Source of the DNA: Mucilaginibacter defluvii
GTDB taxonomy: Bacteria > Bacteroidota > Bacteroidia > Sphingobacteriales > Sphingobacteriaceae
Direction: 5' to 3'
Length of the DNA stretch: 64,000 nucleotides
NCBI RefSeq assembly: GCF_039543225.1
Contig: NZ_BAABJI010000001.1
Location: 833,193 to 897,192, forward strand
Under the pieces are notes generated by a model, which saw nothing but the letters and a program-made list of their open reading frames with translations, was not told the DNA's origin and made no database searches. This document shows, in pieces, positions 32,179 through 41,564 of this stretch. The translations under genes and the position numbers were made by a program. Each line of letters starts with the position of its first letter. Position 1 is the stretch's first letter.

Positions 32179-33974
32179 CTGGCGAGGGCTGCCAGAGTCT
32201 GCATCTTTTCAAACAGATCCTCAGGCTTAAAGGGTTTTGATACGTAGTTGTTCATGCCCGATGCGTATACCTGCTCCTGTATATCAAACAGGGCCGAAGC
32301 TGTAAGGGCGATGATAGGGGTACCTGATTTTTTAGGGTCGGCAAGTTTGCGTATCTCCCGGGCAGCCTCAAAACCATCCATCACCGGCATTTGCAAATCC
32401 ATCAGCACGATATCGAAATTACCATATTGTAGTTTTTGCACGGCCATGGCGCCGTTCTCGGCAATGGTTGGTACAATCTTCCATTTCGAGAGCAGTTTTT
32501 TCATCAGCATTACATTCACCATGTTATCCTCGGCAATTAACACCTGCAGGTGGCTCAGGTCGTTAGCGTCGGACGCGGGGCTGGTGCTTTCAACCGGCTC
32601 GGCAACTTCGGTCGATACATCAAACTGCATCTGGAAAGAGAATTCAGAACCTACGCCGGGTTTACTGTTTACATTTAACTGTAACCCCTGTAGCTCAAGT
32701 AAACGCTTTACAATGGCCAGGCCAAGCCCGGTGCCGCCGTACTGACGCGTAACGGTAACATTTTCCTGCGCGAAGGGCTCAAATATAGCTTCGAGATTAT
32801 TTGGAGAGATGCCGATACCAGTATCTTTAACTGAAAATAGTACAGTGCTGGTATTGTGCCTGTCCTCAATGCAGGTAGCGCGCACCCATACGTTGCCCTG
32901 CTGGGTAAACTTAATAGCGTTGCTTACCAGGTTAAAAATGATCTGGGTGATACGGGTCGGGTCGCCAAAAAATACCTTATTGCGTAGGCGGCTGTCGATA
33001 TCCAGCTTAAAAAGCAGGCCTTTTTCTTCAGCCTTTTGGGTAAAGCCGCCGCAAATATTATTAAGCAATTCGGGTAAATTGATGCGTATGTTTTCAAACG
33101 ATACCTTGCCCGATTCTATCTTGTTAAAATCAAGCACATCATTTACGATTGATAGCAGATTTGACGCGGAGAATTTCAGGATGTCAAGATTCTCTTTCTG
33201 ATCTGTCCGCGGCTGGTTCATGAGCAACAGGTTCGTCATGCCTATAACCGCGTTCAGCGGTGTGCGTATCTCGTGCGACATGGTCGACAAAAACTCTGAT
33301 TTAGCATGCGACGACTTCTCGGCCTTATGCATAGCCAGCTCCAGTTTGTTGTTTAGGCGGGTCTGTTCATCACCTATATTTTTTAACTGGCGCATGCTCA
33401 TTACAAAAGCGTGGTAAAAGTGGCTGATCACGAATATGGTAAGCAAAAAATTGGCAAACACGCAGATAATTACGGTAGATTGTTCAATTTTTTCGGGCTT
33501 GAAATTGATGATGTAGCTGGTTTCGTATTGTAATACAAAAAAGCTCAGTATGGGCAACAGGTTGGCCAGTGAATAGAATATGCCCCAGCGATGCCCCAGC
33601 ATATAAAAGGAGAACAGCACGATCAGGATGATGATCTGTACTGTAATCATGTTTACATCCTGCAGGGTGATGAAAACATTCTCAAGGTTGATAAGCGTAC
33701 CTATAATCAGCATACCGTGCGATATAAGCGCCCAGTCCGGTTTATAGGTAAGGTACTTGAACATACCCATAACGCTTAACAGAAGCGCCGCTGATGAAAT
33801 AACAATGGCAGGCTGACTTTGGTAATTAACGCTGGCGAGCAGCAGCAGCATAGACACCATTACGAATAAAAGGCCGTAATAAAGCAGTTTAATACGTGCC
33901 TGATCGAGCAGGGACTGCCCGTTATGTAAAATTCGATTTAGTGAAAAATTTAAAAAGCCGGCCCGATTGCTCAT
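32175..33974 (-). CDS. hybrid sensor histidine kinase/response regulator
   Basis: 599 residues. About six membrane helices in residues 30-195 form the sensor part, with no large periplasmic domain. HisKA follows with H234 in MSHEIRTPLNAVIG, then HATPase with NLVSNAIKF and GTGLGLAI. The C-terminal receiver has phospho-acceptor D526 (VLMDLQMPVMDG) and K580. No separate DNA-binding regulator is adjacent, so its output partner is unknown. Confidence 0.9.
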   Translation of the reverse strand: MSNRAGFLNFSLNRILHNGQSLLDQARIKLLYYGLLFVMVSMLLLLASVNYQSQPAIVISSAALLLSVMGMFKYLTYKPDWALISHGMLIIGTLINLENVFITLQDVNMITVQIIILIVLFSFYMLGHRWGIFYSLANLLPILSFFVLQYETSYIINFKPEKIEQSTVIICVFANFLLTIFVISHFYHAFVMSMRQLKNIGDEQTRLNNKLELAMHKAEKSSHAKSEFLSTMSHEIRTPLNAVIGMTNLLLMNQPRTDQKENLDILKFSASNLLSIVNDVLDFNKIESGKVSFENIRINLPELLNNICGGFTQKAEEKGLLFKLDIDSRLRNKVFFGDPTRITQIIFNLVSNAIKFTQQGNVWVRATCIEDRHNTSTVLFSVKDTGIGISPNNLEAIFEPFAQENVTVTRQYGGTGLGLAIVKRLLELQGLQLNVNSKPGVGSEFSFQMQFDVSTEVAEPVESTSPASDANDLSHLQVLIAEDNMVNVMLMKKLLSKWKIVPTIAENGAMAVQKLQYGNFDIVLMDLQMPVMDGFEAAREIRKLADPKKSGTPIIALTASALFDIQEQVYASGMNNYVSKPFKPEDLFEKMQTLAALAS

Positions 33975-34043
33975 GGATAATTTGCGTTCAAAAAAATCGG
34001 AAGCGGGTGGGGTAAACCCGCCCCCGTTAATTTATACATGCAA

Positions 34044-36785
34044 TTAGTTAGCCAAAGCCGCGAGGCTTGCCTCAACCACGGCCAGCTTAGCTTCGGCATC
34101 CGCCTTCTTCTGCTGCTCGTTTTGTATCAGATCAGGTTTGGCATTCTGCATAAAGCGTTCATTACCCAGCATTCCGTTAACCTTGTTTAACAAACGAGAT
34201 AACCGCTCTTTTTCTTTTTCCAAACGATCTTTTTCAGCTTCAATATCAATATTCAGTGCAAGGGGCACAAAAAACTCATCGGTATAGGCCATAAAGGCAA
34301 CCGCGCCATCAACTTTGGCATCCACAAAACTGAAGGCGCTAACGTTGGCAAGCTTTTGGATTACACCGGTATAGCGCTTGTAATCGATACCTGAATTTAT
34401 TTTTCCCGAAAGTTGTAAACTTTCTTTGGGGGAGAGCTGATTTTTGCTCCTTACGTTACGTACTTGCCCTATAATGGATATCACGACATCCATGTCGCTA
34501 ATCAGCTGTGTATTTACTTCCCCATTTGCAGGCATTTGCGCCACAATACAACAATCTTTTTCCCCACGTTCGCCAAACAATTTGTCATGCCACAACTCCT
34601 CTGTAATAAACGGCATAAACGGATGCAGCAATTTTAAAATATCTTCAAAGTAGCTGATGGTAACGTTATAAGTATGGCGGTCAATAGGTTTTTGATAAGC
34701 AGGTTTTATCATTTCCAGGTACCAGGCACAAAAGTCATCCCACACCAGTTTATAGGTGCTCATCAACGCTTCAGACAGGCGGTATTGCCCAAAGTTATCT
34801 TCAATTTCAACCAGGGCCTGATTAAAGCGGCTTTTAAACCACTCAATGGCAATGTTGTTAGGGCATTCCAGGCTATTATCAACTTCCCAGCCTTTAACTA
34901 ACAAAAAGGCATTCCATATTTTGTTACCAAAGCTGCTGCCCCATTTGCAGTGCTCCTCGTCAAACATCAAATCATTACCCGCCGGTGACGAACGCAGCAT
35001 ACCAATACGCACGCCATCGGCACCATATTTTTCGATCAGGTCAAGCGGATCAGGCGAGTTGCCTAATGATTTCGACATTTTGCGGCCAAGCTTATCGCGC
35101 ACAATACCGGTGAGGTATACATTGCGGAAAGGTATCTCCTGGCGCCATTCCAAACCCGCCATAATCATACGCGCTACCCAGAAGAATAATATCTCGGGCG
35201 CGGTAACCAGGTCGTTAGTTGGGTAGTAGTATTTTATCTCCTCGTTATCCGGCTCGGCAATGCCGTTGAATACGGATATTGGCCATAACCATGACGAGAA
35301 CCAGGTATCCACCACATCGTCTTCCTGGCGCAGCGTAGTAAAAGTTAAGCCTGCTTTTTCAAATTCATACTTTGCTTCATCTTCGGTTTTGGCAACTACC
35401 CATTCGTTTTTCTCGTTGTACCAGGCCGGTATACGCTGCCCCCACCAAAGCTGGCGACTGATGTTCCAGTCCTTCACGTTCTCCATCCAGTGGCGGTAGG
35501 TGTTGATGAATTTTTCGGGGATCAGCTTAACCTCGCCGTTCAAAACCACATCAAGTGCGGGTTTCGCCATCTCGCTCATTTTACAGAACCACTGCATGGA
35601 TAGCTTTGGCTCAATAATGGCATCCGTACGTTCTGAAAAACCTATCTGCGATTTATAATCCTCCGTTTTAGCTAACGAGCCGGCTTCCTCTAAAAGTACG
35701 GCGATCTTTTTGCGGGCGGCAAAGCGGTCTTCGCCAACCAGTATCTGCGCGCTTTCGTTCAGCGTGCCGTCATCGTTTAATATATCAATTACCTGCAGGT
35801 TGTGCTTTTGGCCCAACTGGTAGTCATTCAAATCGTGCGCCGGGGTAACCTTTAAGCAGCCTGTACCGAATTCCATATCCACATACTCATCCAGTATAAC
35901 CGGTATTTCGCGGTTAATAAGCGGTATCAATACCTTTTTACCATGCAAATGCGTGTAGCGTTCATCATTCGGGTTGATGCAGATCGCGCTATCCGCCATA
36001 ATGGTTTCCGGGCGCGTGGTGGCGATGGTGAGGAAGTCCGAAAATCCGGAAGTCGATAAGTCCGAAAGTACTTCTTGTTCTATTGCAGTTACTTCCTGCT
36101 TTTCATCATCACCTATTACAACCTGTGGTTTTTCATCTTCACTTCCGTCTTTCTGACTTTCGGACTTCCCGTCTTCCGGACTCAAAAAGTACTTGATATA
36201 ATACAGCTTCTGGTTTACCTCTTTACGGTTAACTTCCTCGTCGCTAACGGCGGTTTTGCCTTGCGGGTCCCAGTTTACCATGCGTACGCCGCGGTATATC
36301 CAGCCTTTTTTGTACAGGTGGATAAACGTATCAATCACGGCCTCGCTCATGTGTGGGTCCATAGTGAAAGCGGTACGGTCCCAATCGCATGAGGCACCGA
36401 GTTTTTTAAGCTGTTCGAGTATGATGCCACCGTATTTTTCTTTCCACTCCCAGGCGTACTTCAAAAACTCATCGCGGGTAATATCCTTTTTGTTGATACC
36501 TTTTTCTTTGAGCATGGCCACAACCTTGGCTTCGGTGGCAATACTTGCGTGGTCAGTACCCGGTACCCAGCAGGCGTTTTTGCCTTTCATGCGGGCGCGG
36601 CGTATCAGCACATCCTGAATAGTATTGTTAAGCATGTGGCCCATGTGCAGCACACCGGTAACGTTTGGCGGCGGGATCACAATGGTGTAAGGCTCGCGCT
36701 CGTCGGGTACCGATTTAAAAAACTGCTGCTGCAACCAGTAGCTATACCATTTATCTTCAAATTCCTGTGGCTGATATTTACTCAT
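34044..36785 (-). CDS. valS: valyl-tRNA synthetase
   Basis: 913 residues from the ATG at 36785. The HIGH-type motif is HMGH in PPPNVTGVLHMGHM, KMSKS is in GRKMSKSLGN, and the C-terminal coiled-coil arm (about 845-910) is complete. It charges tRNA-Val and edits misactivated threonine. Residues about 201-251 are an acidic, low-complexity insertion just before FLTIATTRPETIMAD in the editing domain; it coincides with a repeat-derived DNA segment and keeps the frame. Confidence 0.96.
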   Translation of the reverse strand: MSKYQPQEFEDKWYSYWLQQQFFKSVPDEREPYTIVIPPPNVTGVLHMGHMLNNTIQDVLIRRARMKGKNACWVPGTDHASIATEAKVVAMLKEKGINKKDITRDEFLKYAWEWKEKYGGIILEQLKKLGASCDWDRTAFTMDPHMSEAVIDTFIHLYKKGWIYRGVRMVNWDPQGKTAVSDEEVNRKEVNQKLYYIKYFLSPEDGKSESQKDGSEDEKPQVVIGDDEKQEVTAIEQEVLSDLSTSGFSDFLTIATTRPETIMADSAICINPNDERYTHLHGKKVLIPLINREIPVILDEYVDMEFGTGCLKVTPAHDLNDYQLGQKHNLQVIDILNDDGTLNESAQILVGEDRFAARKKIAVLLEEAGSLAKTEDYKSQIGFSERTDAIIEPKLSMQWFCKMSEMAKPALDVVLNGEVKLIPEKFINTYRHWMENVKDWNISRQLWWGQRIPAWYNEKNEWVVAKTEDEAKYEFEKAGLTFTTLRQEDDVVDTWFSSWLWPISVFNGIAEPDNEEIKYYYPTNDLVTAPEILFFWVARMIMAGLEWRQEIPFRNVYLTGIVRDKLGRKMSKSLGNSPDPLDLIEKYGADGVRIGMLRSSPAGNDLMFDEEHCKWGSSFGNKIWNAFLLVKGWEVDNSLECPNNIAIEWFKSRFNQALVEIEDNFGQYRLSEALMSTYKLVWDDFCAWYLEMIKPAYQKPIDRHTYNVTISYFEDILKLLHPFMPFITEELWHDKLFGERGEKDCCIVAQMPANGEVNTQLISDMDVVISIIGQVRNVRSKNQLSPKESLQLSGKINSGIDYKRYTGVIQKLANVSAFSFVDAKVDGAVAFMAYTDEFFVPLALNIDIEAEKDRLEKEKERLSRLLNKVNGMLGNERFMQNAKPDLIQNEQQKKADAEAKLAVVEASLAALAN
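36032..36186 (-). repeat. inverted-repeat element inserted in frame in valS
   Basis: Both ends carry repeated units of the type AGTCCGAAA and TCCGGAAG in opposite orientation (about 36034-36069 and 36149-36182). The segment encodes about 51 extra residues rich in E, D, S, K and Q. Similar TCCGAAAT units occur upstream of mazG (41470-41537), consistent with a dispersed small element. Confidence 0.6.
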
Positions 36786-37191
36786 AGTGCGCAAAAATAT
36801 ATAATTGGCATCATAGTTTATAGGTTGATAGTTAATGGTTCATGGTTCATAGTTGTAGAGCGCAGTAAAGTTTACAGTTCATTGTTGGTGAAGGTTTGTC
36901 ATTACACAGATTAAATTGATGCCTGCAAAACGCCAATCTTCCCCATTTTACCATTAACTATGAACCATCAACTATAAACCAACTTTCCGCCCCACAATAA
37001 TTTTACAATTACACAGTTATTGATAGTACATAACTTTTGATAGCATGAAAGCACTGTCGTTCAACAGGTTTGTACACGAGATGTTTAAAAAATCGGGGCT
37101 TGAGTTCCTGATCAACTGGTTTAACCGGTAACAGCAATTGCGTAATTACATAGCATTTGCATAACTTTAATTTCACAACAACTGACCACAG
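36786..37191. repeat. intergenic region with long imperfect inverted repeat
   Basis: About 400 bases between divergent valS and the M13 peptidase. Units of the type GGTTCATAGTT and GTTGATAGTTAATGG (36818-36856) face their complement ACCATTAACTATGAACC (36950-36966) and ATCAACTATAAACC (36967-36980), about 95 bases apart. Similar words recur at 40712-40731. This looks like a dispersed host repeat rather than a gene control site. A 28-codon frame (37045-37131) is described separately. Confidence 0.6.
37045..37131 (+). CDS. possible 28-residue peptide
   Basis: Reads MKALSFNRFVHEMFKKSGLE and ends LINWFNR before TAA; amphipathic helix-like. The upstream TAACTTTTG resembles a -7 box and lies a few bases before the ATG. 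No homologue is known to me; it may be a chance frame. Confidence 0.3.
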   Translation: MKALSFNRFVHEMFKKSGLEFLINWFNR

Positions 37192-39237
37192 ATGAAATTA
37201 AAGTACCTGAGTTTAGCACTCCCTGCATTGCTATGCGCTTCTACAGCTACGTTTGCCCAGAGCGGCAGCAATAATCAGCCTCAAAAATTTATTGATACCC
37301 AAAATATGGACACCGCCGTTAAACCCGGTGATGACTTTTTTGAATATGCCAACGGCGGCTGGCTTAAACGCAACGAAATTCCCGCCAAGCAAACCCGTTG
37401 GGGCAGTTTTATCATGCTGAGGCAGGAGAGTACCGATAACCTGATCAGCATCCTGAACGAGGTGAGCCAACAAAGCAATCATCCAAAAGGCAGCGTAAAA
37501 CAACGCACCGGCGATCTGTATGCCAGCGCCATGGATAGCCTCGCCATCGAAAAAAAGGGTTATATCCCTGTTAAAACCGACCTGAAACGTATTGACAAGA
37601 TTGCCTCTGTACAAGGTGTTGTTAACGAATTGGTTTTTCAGCGTGTTAACGGTTTGGGTAGCCCGCTGTTTGGCTTTGGTGTGGGGCAGGACTCAAAAAA
37701 TCCGACCAAATATATTGTTAGCCTCGGCCAGGGCGGTACTACGTTGCCTGATCGCGATTATTACCTGAAAAACGATGCCCGCAGTCAGAAAATACAGGAA
37801 GCGTATAAAAAATATATTGTTGAATTGTTTAGCTTAACCGGCGTTGCCGCCGATGCCGCGGAGAAGAATGCCGCAGCCATCTGGCAAATAGAGAAAACGT
37901 TGGCCAACGCCCAGCTGTCGCGTGTAGCCATGCGCGACCCGAATGCTACTTACAATAAGTTCACGGTAGCAGATTTTAGCAAGACCACGCCAAACCTTAA
38001 CTGGGTTGTCCTGCTGCCCAAGCTGAAAACCCCGGGGCAAGACTCCATGCTGGTATCAAACCCGGCATTTATGAAAACGGTGGATTCACTGCTAACTGCC
38101 ACCCCGATTGCCGATATAAAGGTATACCTGAAATGGAATGTGCTTAAAGGCGCGGCCGGTTCATTAAGCTCGCCCTTTGTGAAGGCTAACTTTGAGTTTA
38201 ACAAAGTACTTAGCGGCCAAAAAGTACAGGCGCCGCGCAGCGAGCGCATGTCGGCCCTGGTTGATGGCAGTTTGGGTGAATTGTTAGGACAGCTTTACGT
38301 GGATAAGTATTTTCCGGCTGCGGCTAAGCAGTATATGGAAAAACTTGTGAACAACCTTAAAGTGGCCTACGCCGAGCACATCAAAAACCTGGATTGGATG
38401 AGCGACGAAACCAAGGCGCGTGCCCTTAAAAAGCTAAACGCCTTCACGGTTAAAATCGGTTATCCGGATAAATGGCAAACCTATGATGGCCTGAACATTA
38501 GCCGTAATGATTACGCGGGCAACCTGCGCAATATCTCAATATGGCGATATAATTATATGGTGAGTAGGCTGGGTAAACCGGTTGACAAAACCCGCTGGGG
38601 CATGACACCGCCAACCGTTAACGCTTACTATAACTCGGTAAATAATGAGATCGTTTTCCCGGCAGGCATACTGCGCTTTCCGTTTTTTGATTTTAAGGCT
38701 GATGATGCTATTAACTACGGTGGTATAGGCGCGGTTATAGGGCACGAGATCACCCACGGATTTGACGATCAGGGCCGTAAGTATGATGCCGATGGTACCC
38801 TGCGCGACTGGTGGACTGCCGCCGATGCCGAAAAATTCAAACAACGCAGCGACAAAGTAGTGGAGCAATACAATGTCCTTGCTGTGTTAGATACCATGCA
38901 TGTAAACGGCCGCTTAACCCTCGGCGAAAACCTGGCCGATTTGGGTGGGTTAAGCATTGCTTACGATGCCTGGAAGAAAACAAAACAGGGCCAAAGCGGC
39001 GAAAAGATTGATGGCTTTACGCCCGATCAGCGTTTCTTCTTGTCGTGGGCGCAGGTATGGCGCAGCAAGCAATTGGCTGAAACCGCCGCCCAGCGCATCC
39101 TGACCGATCCGCACTCGCCCGAGGAACACCGTACCAACGCCCCGTTAACCAATATTGATGCCTGGTACAAAGCGTTCAACGTTCAGCCCGGCGATAAAAT
39201 GTATAAAAAACCTGAAGACAGGGCGAAGATATGGTAA
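37192..39237 (+). CDS. pepO: M13 family metallopeptidase (neprilysin/PepO-like)
   Basis: 681 residues, the usual length. Signal peptide 1-22 ends in FAQ. The zinc site is HEITH (H518, E519, H522) with third ligand E579 in GENLADLGG; VNAYYN (near 475) is the substrate-binding motif and the C-terminus ends KIW as in the family. It degrades peptides in the periplasm or outside the cell. Single gene; it follows a repeat-rich intergenic region. Confidence 0.95.
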   Translation: MKLKYLSLALPALLCASTATFAQSGSNNQPQKFIDTQNMDTAVKPGDDFFEYANGGWLKRNEIPAKQTRWGSFIMLRQESTDNLISILNEVSQQSNHPKGSVKQRTGDLYASAMDSLAIEKKGYIPVKTDLKRIDKIASVQGVVNELVFQRVNGLGSPLFGFGVGQDSKNPTKYIVSLGQGGTTLPDRDYYLKNDARSQKIQEAYKKYIVELFSLTGVAADAAEKNAAAIWQIEKTLANAQLSRVAMRDPNATYNKFTVADFSKTTPNLNWVVLLPKLKTPGQDSMLVSNPAFMKTVDSLLTATPIADIKVYLKWNVLKGAAGSLSSPFVKANFEFNKVLSGQKVQAPRSERMSALVDGSLGELLGQLYVDKYFPAAAKQYMEKLVNNLKVAYAEHIKNLDWMSDETKARALKKLNAFTVKIGYPDKWQTYDGLNISRNDYAGNLRNISIWRYNYMVSRLGKPVDKTRWGMTPPTVNAYYNSVNNEIVFPAGILRFPFFDFKADDAINYGGIGAVIGHEITHGFDDQGRKYDADGTLRDWWTAADAEKFKQRSDKVVEQYNVLAVLDTMHVNGRLTLGENLADLGGLSIAYDAWKKTKQGQSGEKIDGFTPDQRFFLSWAQVWRSKQLAETAAQRILTDPHSPEEHRTNAPLTNIDAWYKAFNVQPGDKMYKKPEDRAKIW

Positions 39238-39239
39238 AC

Positions 39240-39368
39240 CCACCCAACCCTCACCTCATCCCGGCCCTCTCCATTAGGAGAGGGAATTGGAATTTACAGT
39301 TTAGAAAGAGGGCTTAAAAAAAGAAAATAAAAGTCCTCCCCATTGGGGAGGATTTAGGAGGGGTGACT
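39240..39368. repeat. intergenic repeat with CCTCCCC/GGGGAGG palindrome
   Basis: Contains CCCTCTCC/GGAGAGGG (about 39265-39287) and CCTCCCCATTGGGGAGG (39335-39351), then ATTTAGGAGGGG. The sequence type is a familiar dispersed repeat in Sphingobacteriaceae. It ends right before a promoter box and may also terminate the upstream transcript. Confidence 0.55.
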
Positions 39369-39376
39369 TATCTTTG
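39369..39376 (+). promoter_or_regulatory. promoter -7 box of MBL-rhodanese gene
   Basis: TATCTTTG matches TAnnTTTG exactly and lies 8 bases before the ATG at 39385, implying a nearly leaderless mRNA. Confidence 0.6.
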
Positions 39377-39384
39377 CGCCGACT

Positions 39385-40725
39385 ATGTTCATCAATCAAT
39401 TTTATGACAAGGGCCTGGCCCACGCCTCGTATGGCATTATTCGCGCCGGTAAAATGGTAGTTATTGATCCTGCCCGTAACCCGCAGCAGTATTATGATTT
39501 GGCCGCGCTGCACGAAGCCGAAATAGTAGGGGTGATAGAAACCCACCTCCATGCCGATTTTGTGAGCTCGCACCTGGAGATACACCAAACCACCGGTGCT
39601 ACGGTTTACATCAGTAAATTGGCGGGTGCCGAGTACCCGCACGAAACGTTTGATGATGGAGATATCATAGATCTGGCAGATATCGAACTGAAAGCCATCA
39701 ACACACCCGGCCACTCGCCAGATTCTATTTGTGTTTTGGTTGAGGATGAGAACGGCAGAGATACCGCCATATTTACCGGCGACACCCTGTTTGTAGGTGA
39801 TGTTGGCCGCCCTGACTTGCGCGAGAGTGCAGGCAACATCACCGCTAAAAAGGAAGAATTGGCGCGCCAGATGTATCATACCACCCGCCATAAACTGATG
39901 ATGTTGCGTAAGGACGTGATCGTTTACCCGGCGCATGGTCCCGGCTCGTTATGCGGTAAAAACATGAGTGCCGATTTGCAGAGTACCATCGGTCGCGAAG
40001 TGGGCGAAAACTATGCCCTGAAAACCATGGATGAAGCCGATTTTGTGAAGCTGTTAATTGCTGATCAGCCCTTTGTACCTAAATACTTTGGGTATGATGT
40101 GGAAACCAATAAAACCGGCGCACCTGCATTTAAACCGGGTATTGATGCCGTTAAGATAGTTGATAACATTAGCGCTCAAAAAGATGTGCTGATAGTAGAT
40201 AGCCGCCCGGCTGAACAATTTAAGAAAGGCCATTTACCCGGAGCCATTAACTTACAGGACGGCGAAAAATTTGAAACATGGCTGGGCTCAATCGTAGCTC
40301 CTGATGAGCAGTTCTATTTGATTGCCGCCAGCGAACACTGTATTAACGAAGCCATTGCCAAAGCAGCCAAAATAGGTTACGAAAAAAATATCATCGCCGC
40401 ATCAACCGCGTTAAAAAGCGACTTGGTACAAGACGATGTTTTTGATGATGACCTTATAGCTAATCAAAATAAATACACCATTGTTGATGTGCGCAACACC
40501 GGCGAAATCGCTAAGGGCAAGGTGTTCGAAAATGCCATCAACATCCCGCTACCCGAATTGCGTGAACGCGTGAACGAGATACCGACCGGCAAACCTATAG
40601 CGGTACATTGCGCGGCAGGCTACCGCTCGGCTGCGGCAAGCAGCATTATCGAAGCCACTGTAACTAATGTGCCGGTGTTTGATTATGGGGAGCGGATAAA
40701 AGAGTTAATGGTTGCTGGTTCATAG
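39385..40725 (+). CDS. MBL-fold hydrolase with two rhodanese domains (persulfide dioxygenase-like)
   Basis: 446 residues. The N-terminal metallo-beta-lactamase domain has THLHADF (about 53-59), with SSH, FTGDTLFVGDVGRPDL and YPAHGPGS as further metal ligands, the ETHE1 pattern. Two rhodanese-like domains follow (about 255-345 and 355-445). Only the second keeps the active-site loop with cysteine (HCAAGYRS); the first lacks it. It likely oxidises glutathione persulfide in sulfide detoxification. Confidence 0.85.
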   Translation: MFINQFYDKGLAHASYGIIRAGKMVVIDPARNPQQYYDLAALHEAEIVGVIETHLHADFVSSHLEIHQTTGATVYISKLAGAEYPHETFDDGDIIDLADIELKAINTPGHSPDSICVLVEDENGRDTAIFTGDTLFVGDVGRPDLRESAGNITAKKEELARQMYHTTRHKLMMLRKDVIVYPAHGPGSLCGKNMSADLQSTIGREVGENYALKTMDEADFVKLLIADQPFVPKYFGYDVETNKTGAPAFKPGIDAVKIVDNISAQKDVLIVDSRPAEQFKKGHLPGAINLQDGEKFETWLGSIVAPDEQFYLIAASEHCINEAIAKAAKIGYEKNIIAASTALKSDLVQDDVFDDDLIANQNKYTIVDVRNTGEIAKGKVFENAINIPLPELRERVNEIPTGKPIAVHCAAGYRSAAASSIIEATVTNVPVFDYGERIKELMVAGS

Positions 40726-40762
40726 TTCATGGCAGCTCTAACATTACTATGATCTGTCAATC

Positions 40763-41446
40763 ATGAATCAAGAACTTCAAATAGTTACCACTGCTGATGG
40801 CTCTAAAACCATCTACAATCCTGCTGTTGGCGAGAATTACCATTCCAAACATGGCGCTTTGCAGGAGAGTCAGCATGTTTTTCTGAACTCCGGATTACGG
40901 TATTTTTTGGCGGGCGAAGAGTTAAAAGAGGCTTCGGTACTTGAAGTAGGATTTGGTACAGGCCTGAATTTTTTGCTGACTGCCGATTTTTGCTCAGCTC
41001 AGCAGATCAAACTGAATTATATGGGTATTGAGGCTTACCCGCTAACGCAAGAGTTGTTGCAACAAACCGGTTATGATGCCTATTGCTCGCCTGCGTTATG
41101 GCAGCAGTTTACAGGCAATTACGAAAATGCGTTAACCGGCGAAGCTAAGTTGAATGAATATTGTAATCTCGAAATAGCGCATACCAAACTGCTCGAATTT
41201 ACATCGGCCAGGCAATTTGATGTGATCTATTTCGATGCTTTCGCCGCTATCCACCAACCCGAAATGTGGGATGAAACGGCCATTACCCACACACTGCAAT
41301 TTTTAAAGCCCGGCGGCGTATTCGTTACCTACGCCATTACCGGTAACTTAAAACGCAGCATCAAAGCACTCGGTTTAAAGGTTGAAAAAGCGCCCGGAGC
41401 GCCGGGTAAGCGGGAGATGCTAAGGGCGGTGAAGGAAAAGTTTTAA
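40763..41446 (+). CDS. mnmD: MnmC-like tRNA 5-methylaminomethyl-2-thiouridine methyltransferase
   Basis: 227 residues: only the methyltransferase half of bifunctional MnmC, the MnmD form. SAM-binding EVGFGTGLN (about 60-68), catalytic-site YFDAFAAIHQPEMWDE, and the C-terminal KAPGAPGKREMLRA match the family. It finishes mnm5s2U34 in tRNA. No FAD oxidase domain is fused or adjacent. It follows the rhodanese gene by 37 bases. Confidence 0.85.
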   Translation: MNQELQIVTTADGSKTIYNPAVGENYHSKHGALQESQHVFLNSGLRYFLAGEELKEASVLEVGFGTGLNFLLTADFCSAQQIKLNYMGIEAYPLTQELLQQTGYDAYCSPALWQQFTGNYENALTGEAKLNEYCNLEIAHTKLLEFTSARQFDVIYFDAFAAIHQPEMWDETAITHTLQFLKPGGVFVTYAITGNLKRSIKALGLKVEKAPGAPGKREMLRAVKEKF

Positions 41447-41462
41447 TAACTAATCACTAAAA

Positions 41463-41538
41463 GCAAATTCCGCAATCACCGTTCCATGCTCCGAAATCAA
41501 AAACATTCCGCAATCACCACTCCGAACTCCGAAATAAC
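41463..41538. repeat. tandem imperfect repeat upstream of mazG
   Basis: ATTCCGCAATCACC is repeated at about 41467 and 41505, each followed by a variable spacer and CTCCGAAAT (about 41489 and 41528); period about 38 bases. The TCCGAAA words recall the element inside valS. It abuts a perfect promoter box. Confidence 0.6.
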
Positions 41539-41541
41539 CTC

Positions 41542-41549
41542 TATCTTTG
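41542..41549 (+). promoter_or_regulatory. promoter -7 box of mazG
   Basis: TATCTTTG, exact TAnnTTTG match, 15 bases before the ATG at 41565. Confidence 0.6.
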
Positions 41550-41564
41550 CCCAAAACATTGCAT

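Noticed and set aside
34444..36914. Several frames of 70-126 residues opposite valS
   Set aside because: Shadows of valS; composition is that of reversed codons with no start context.
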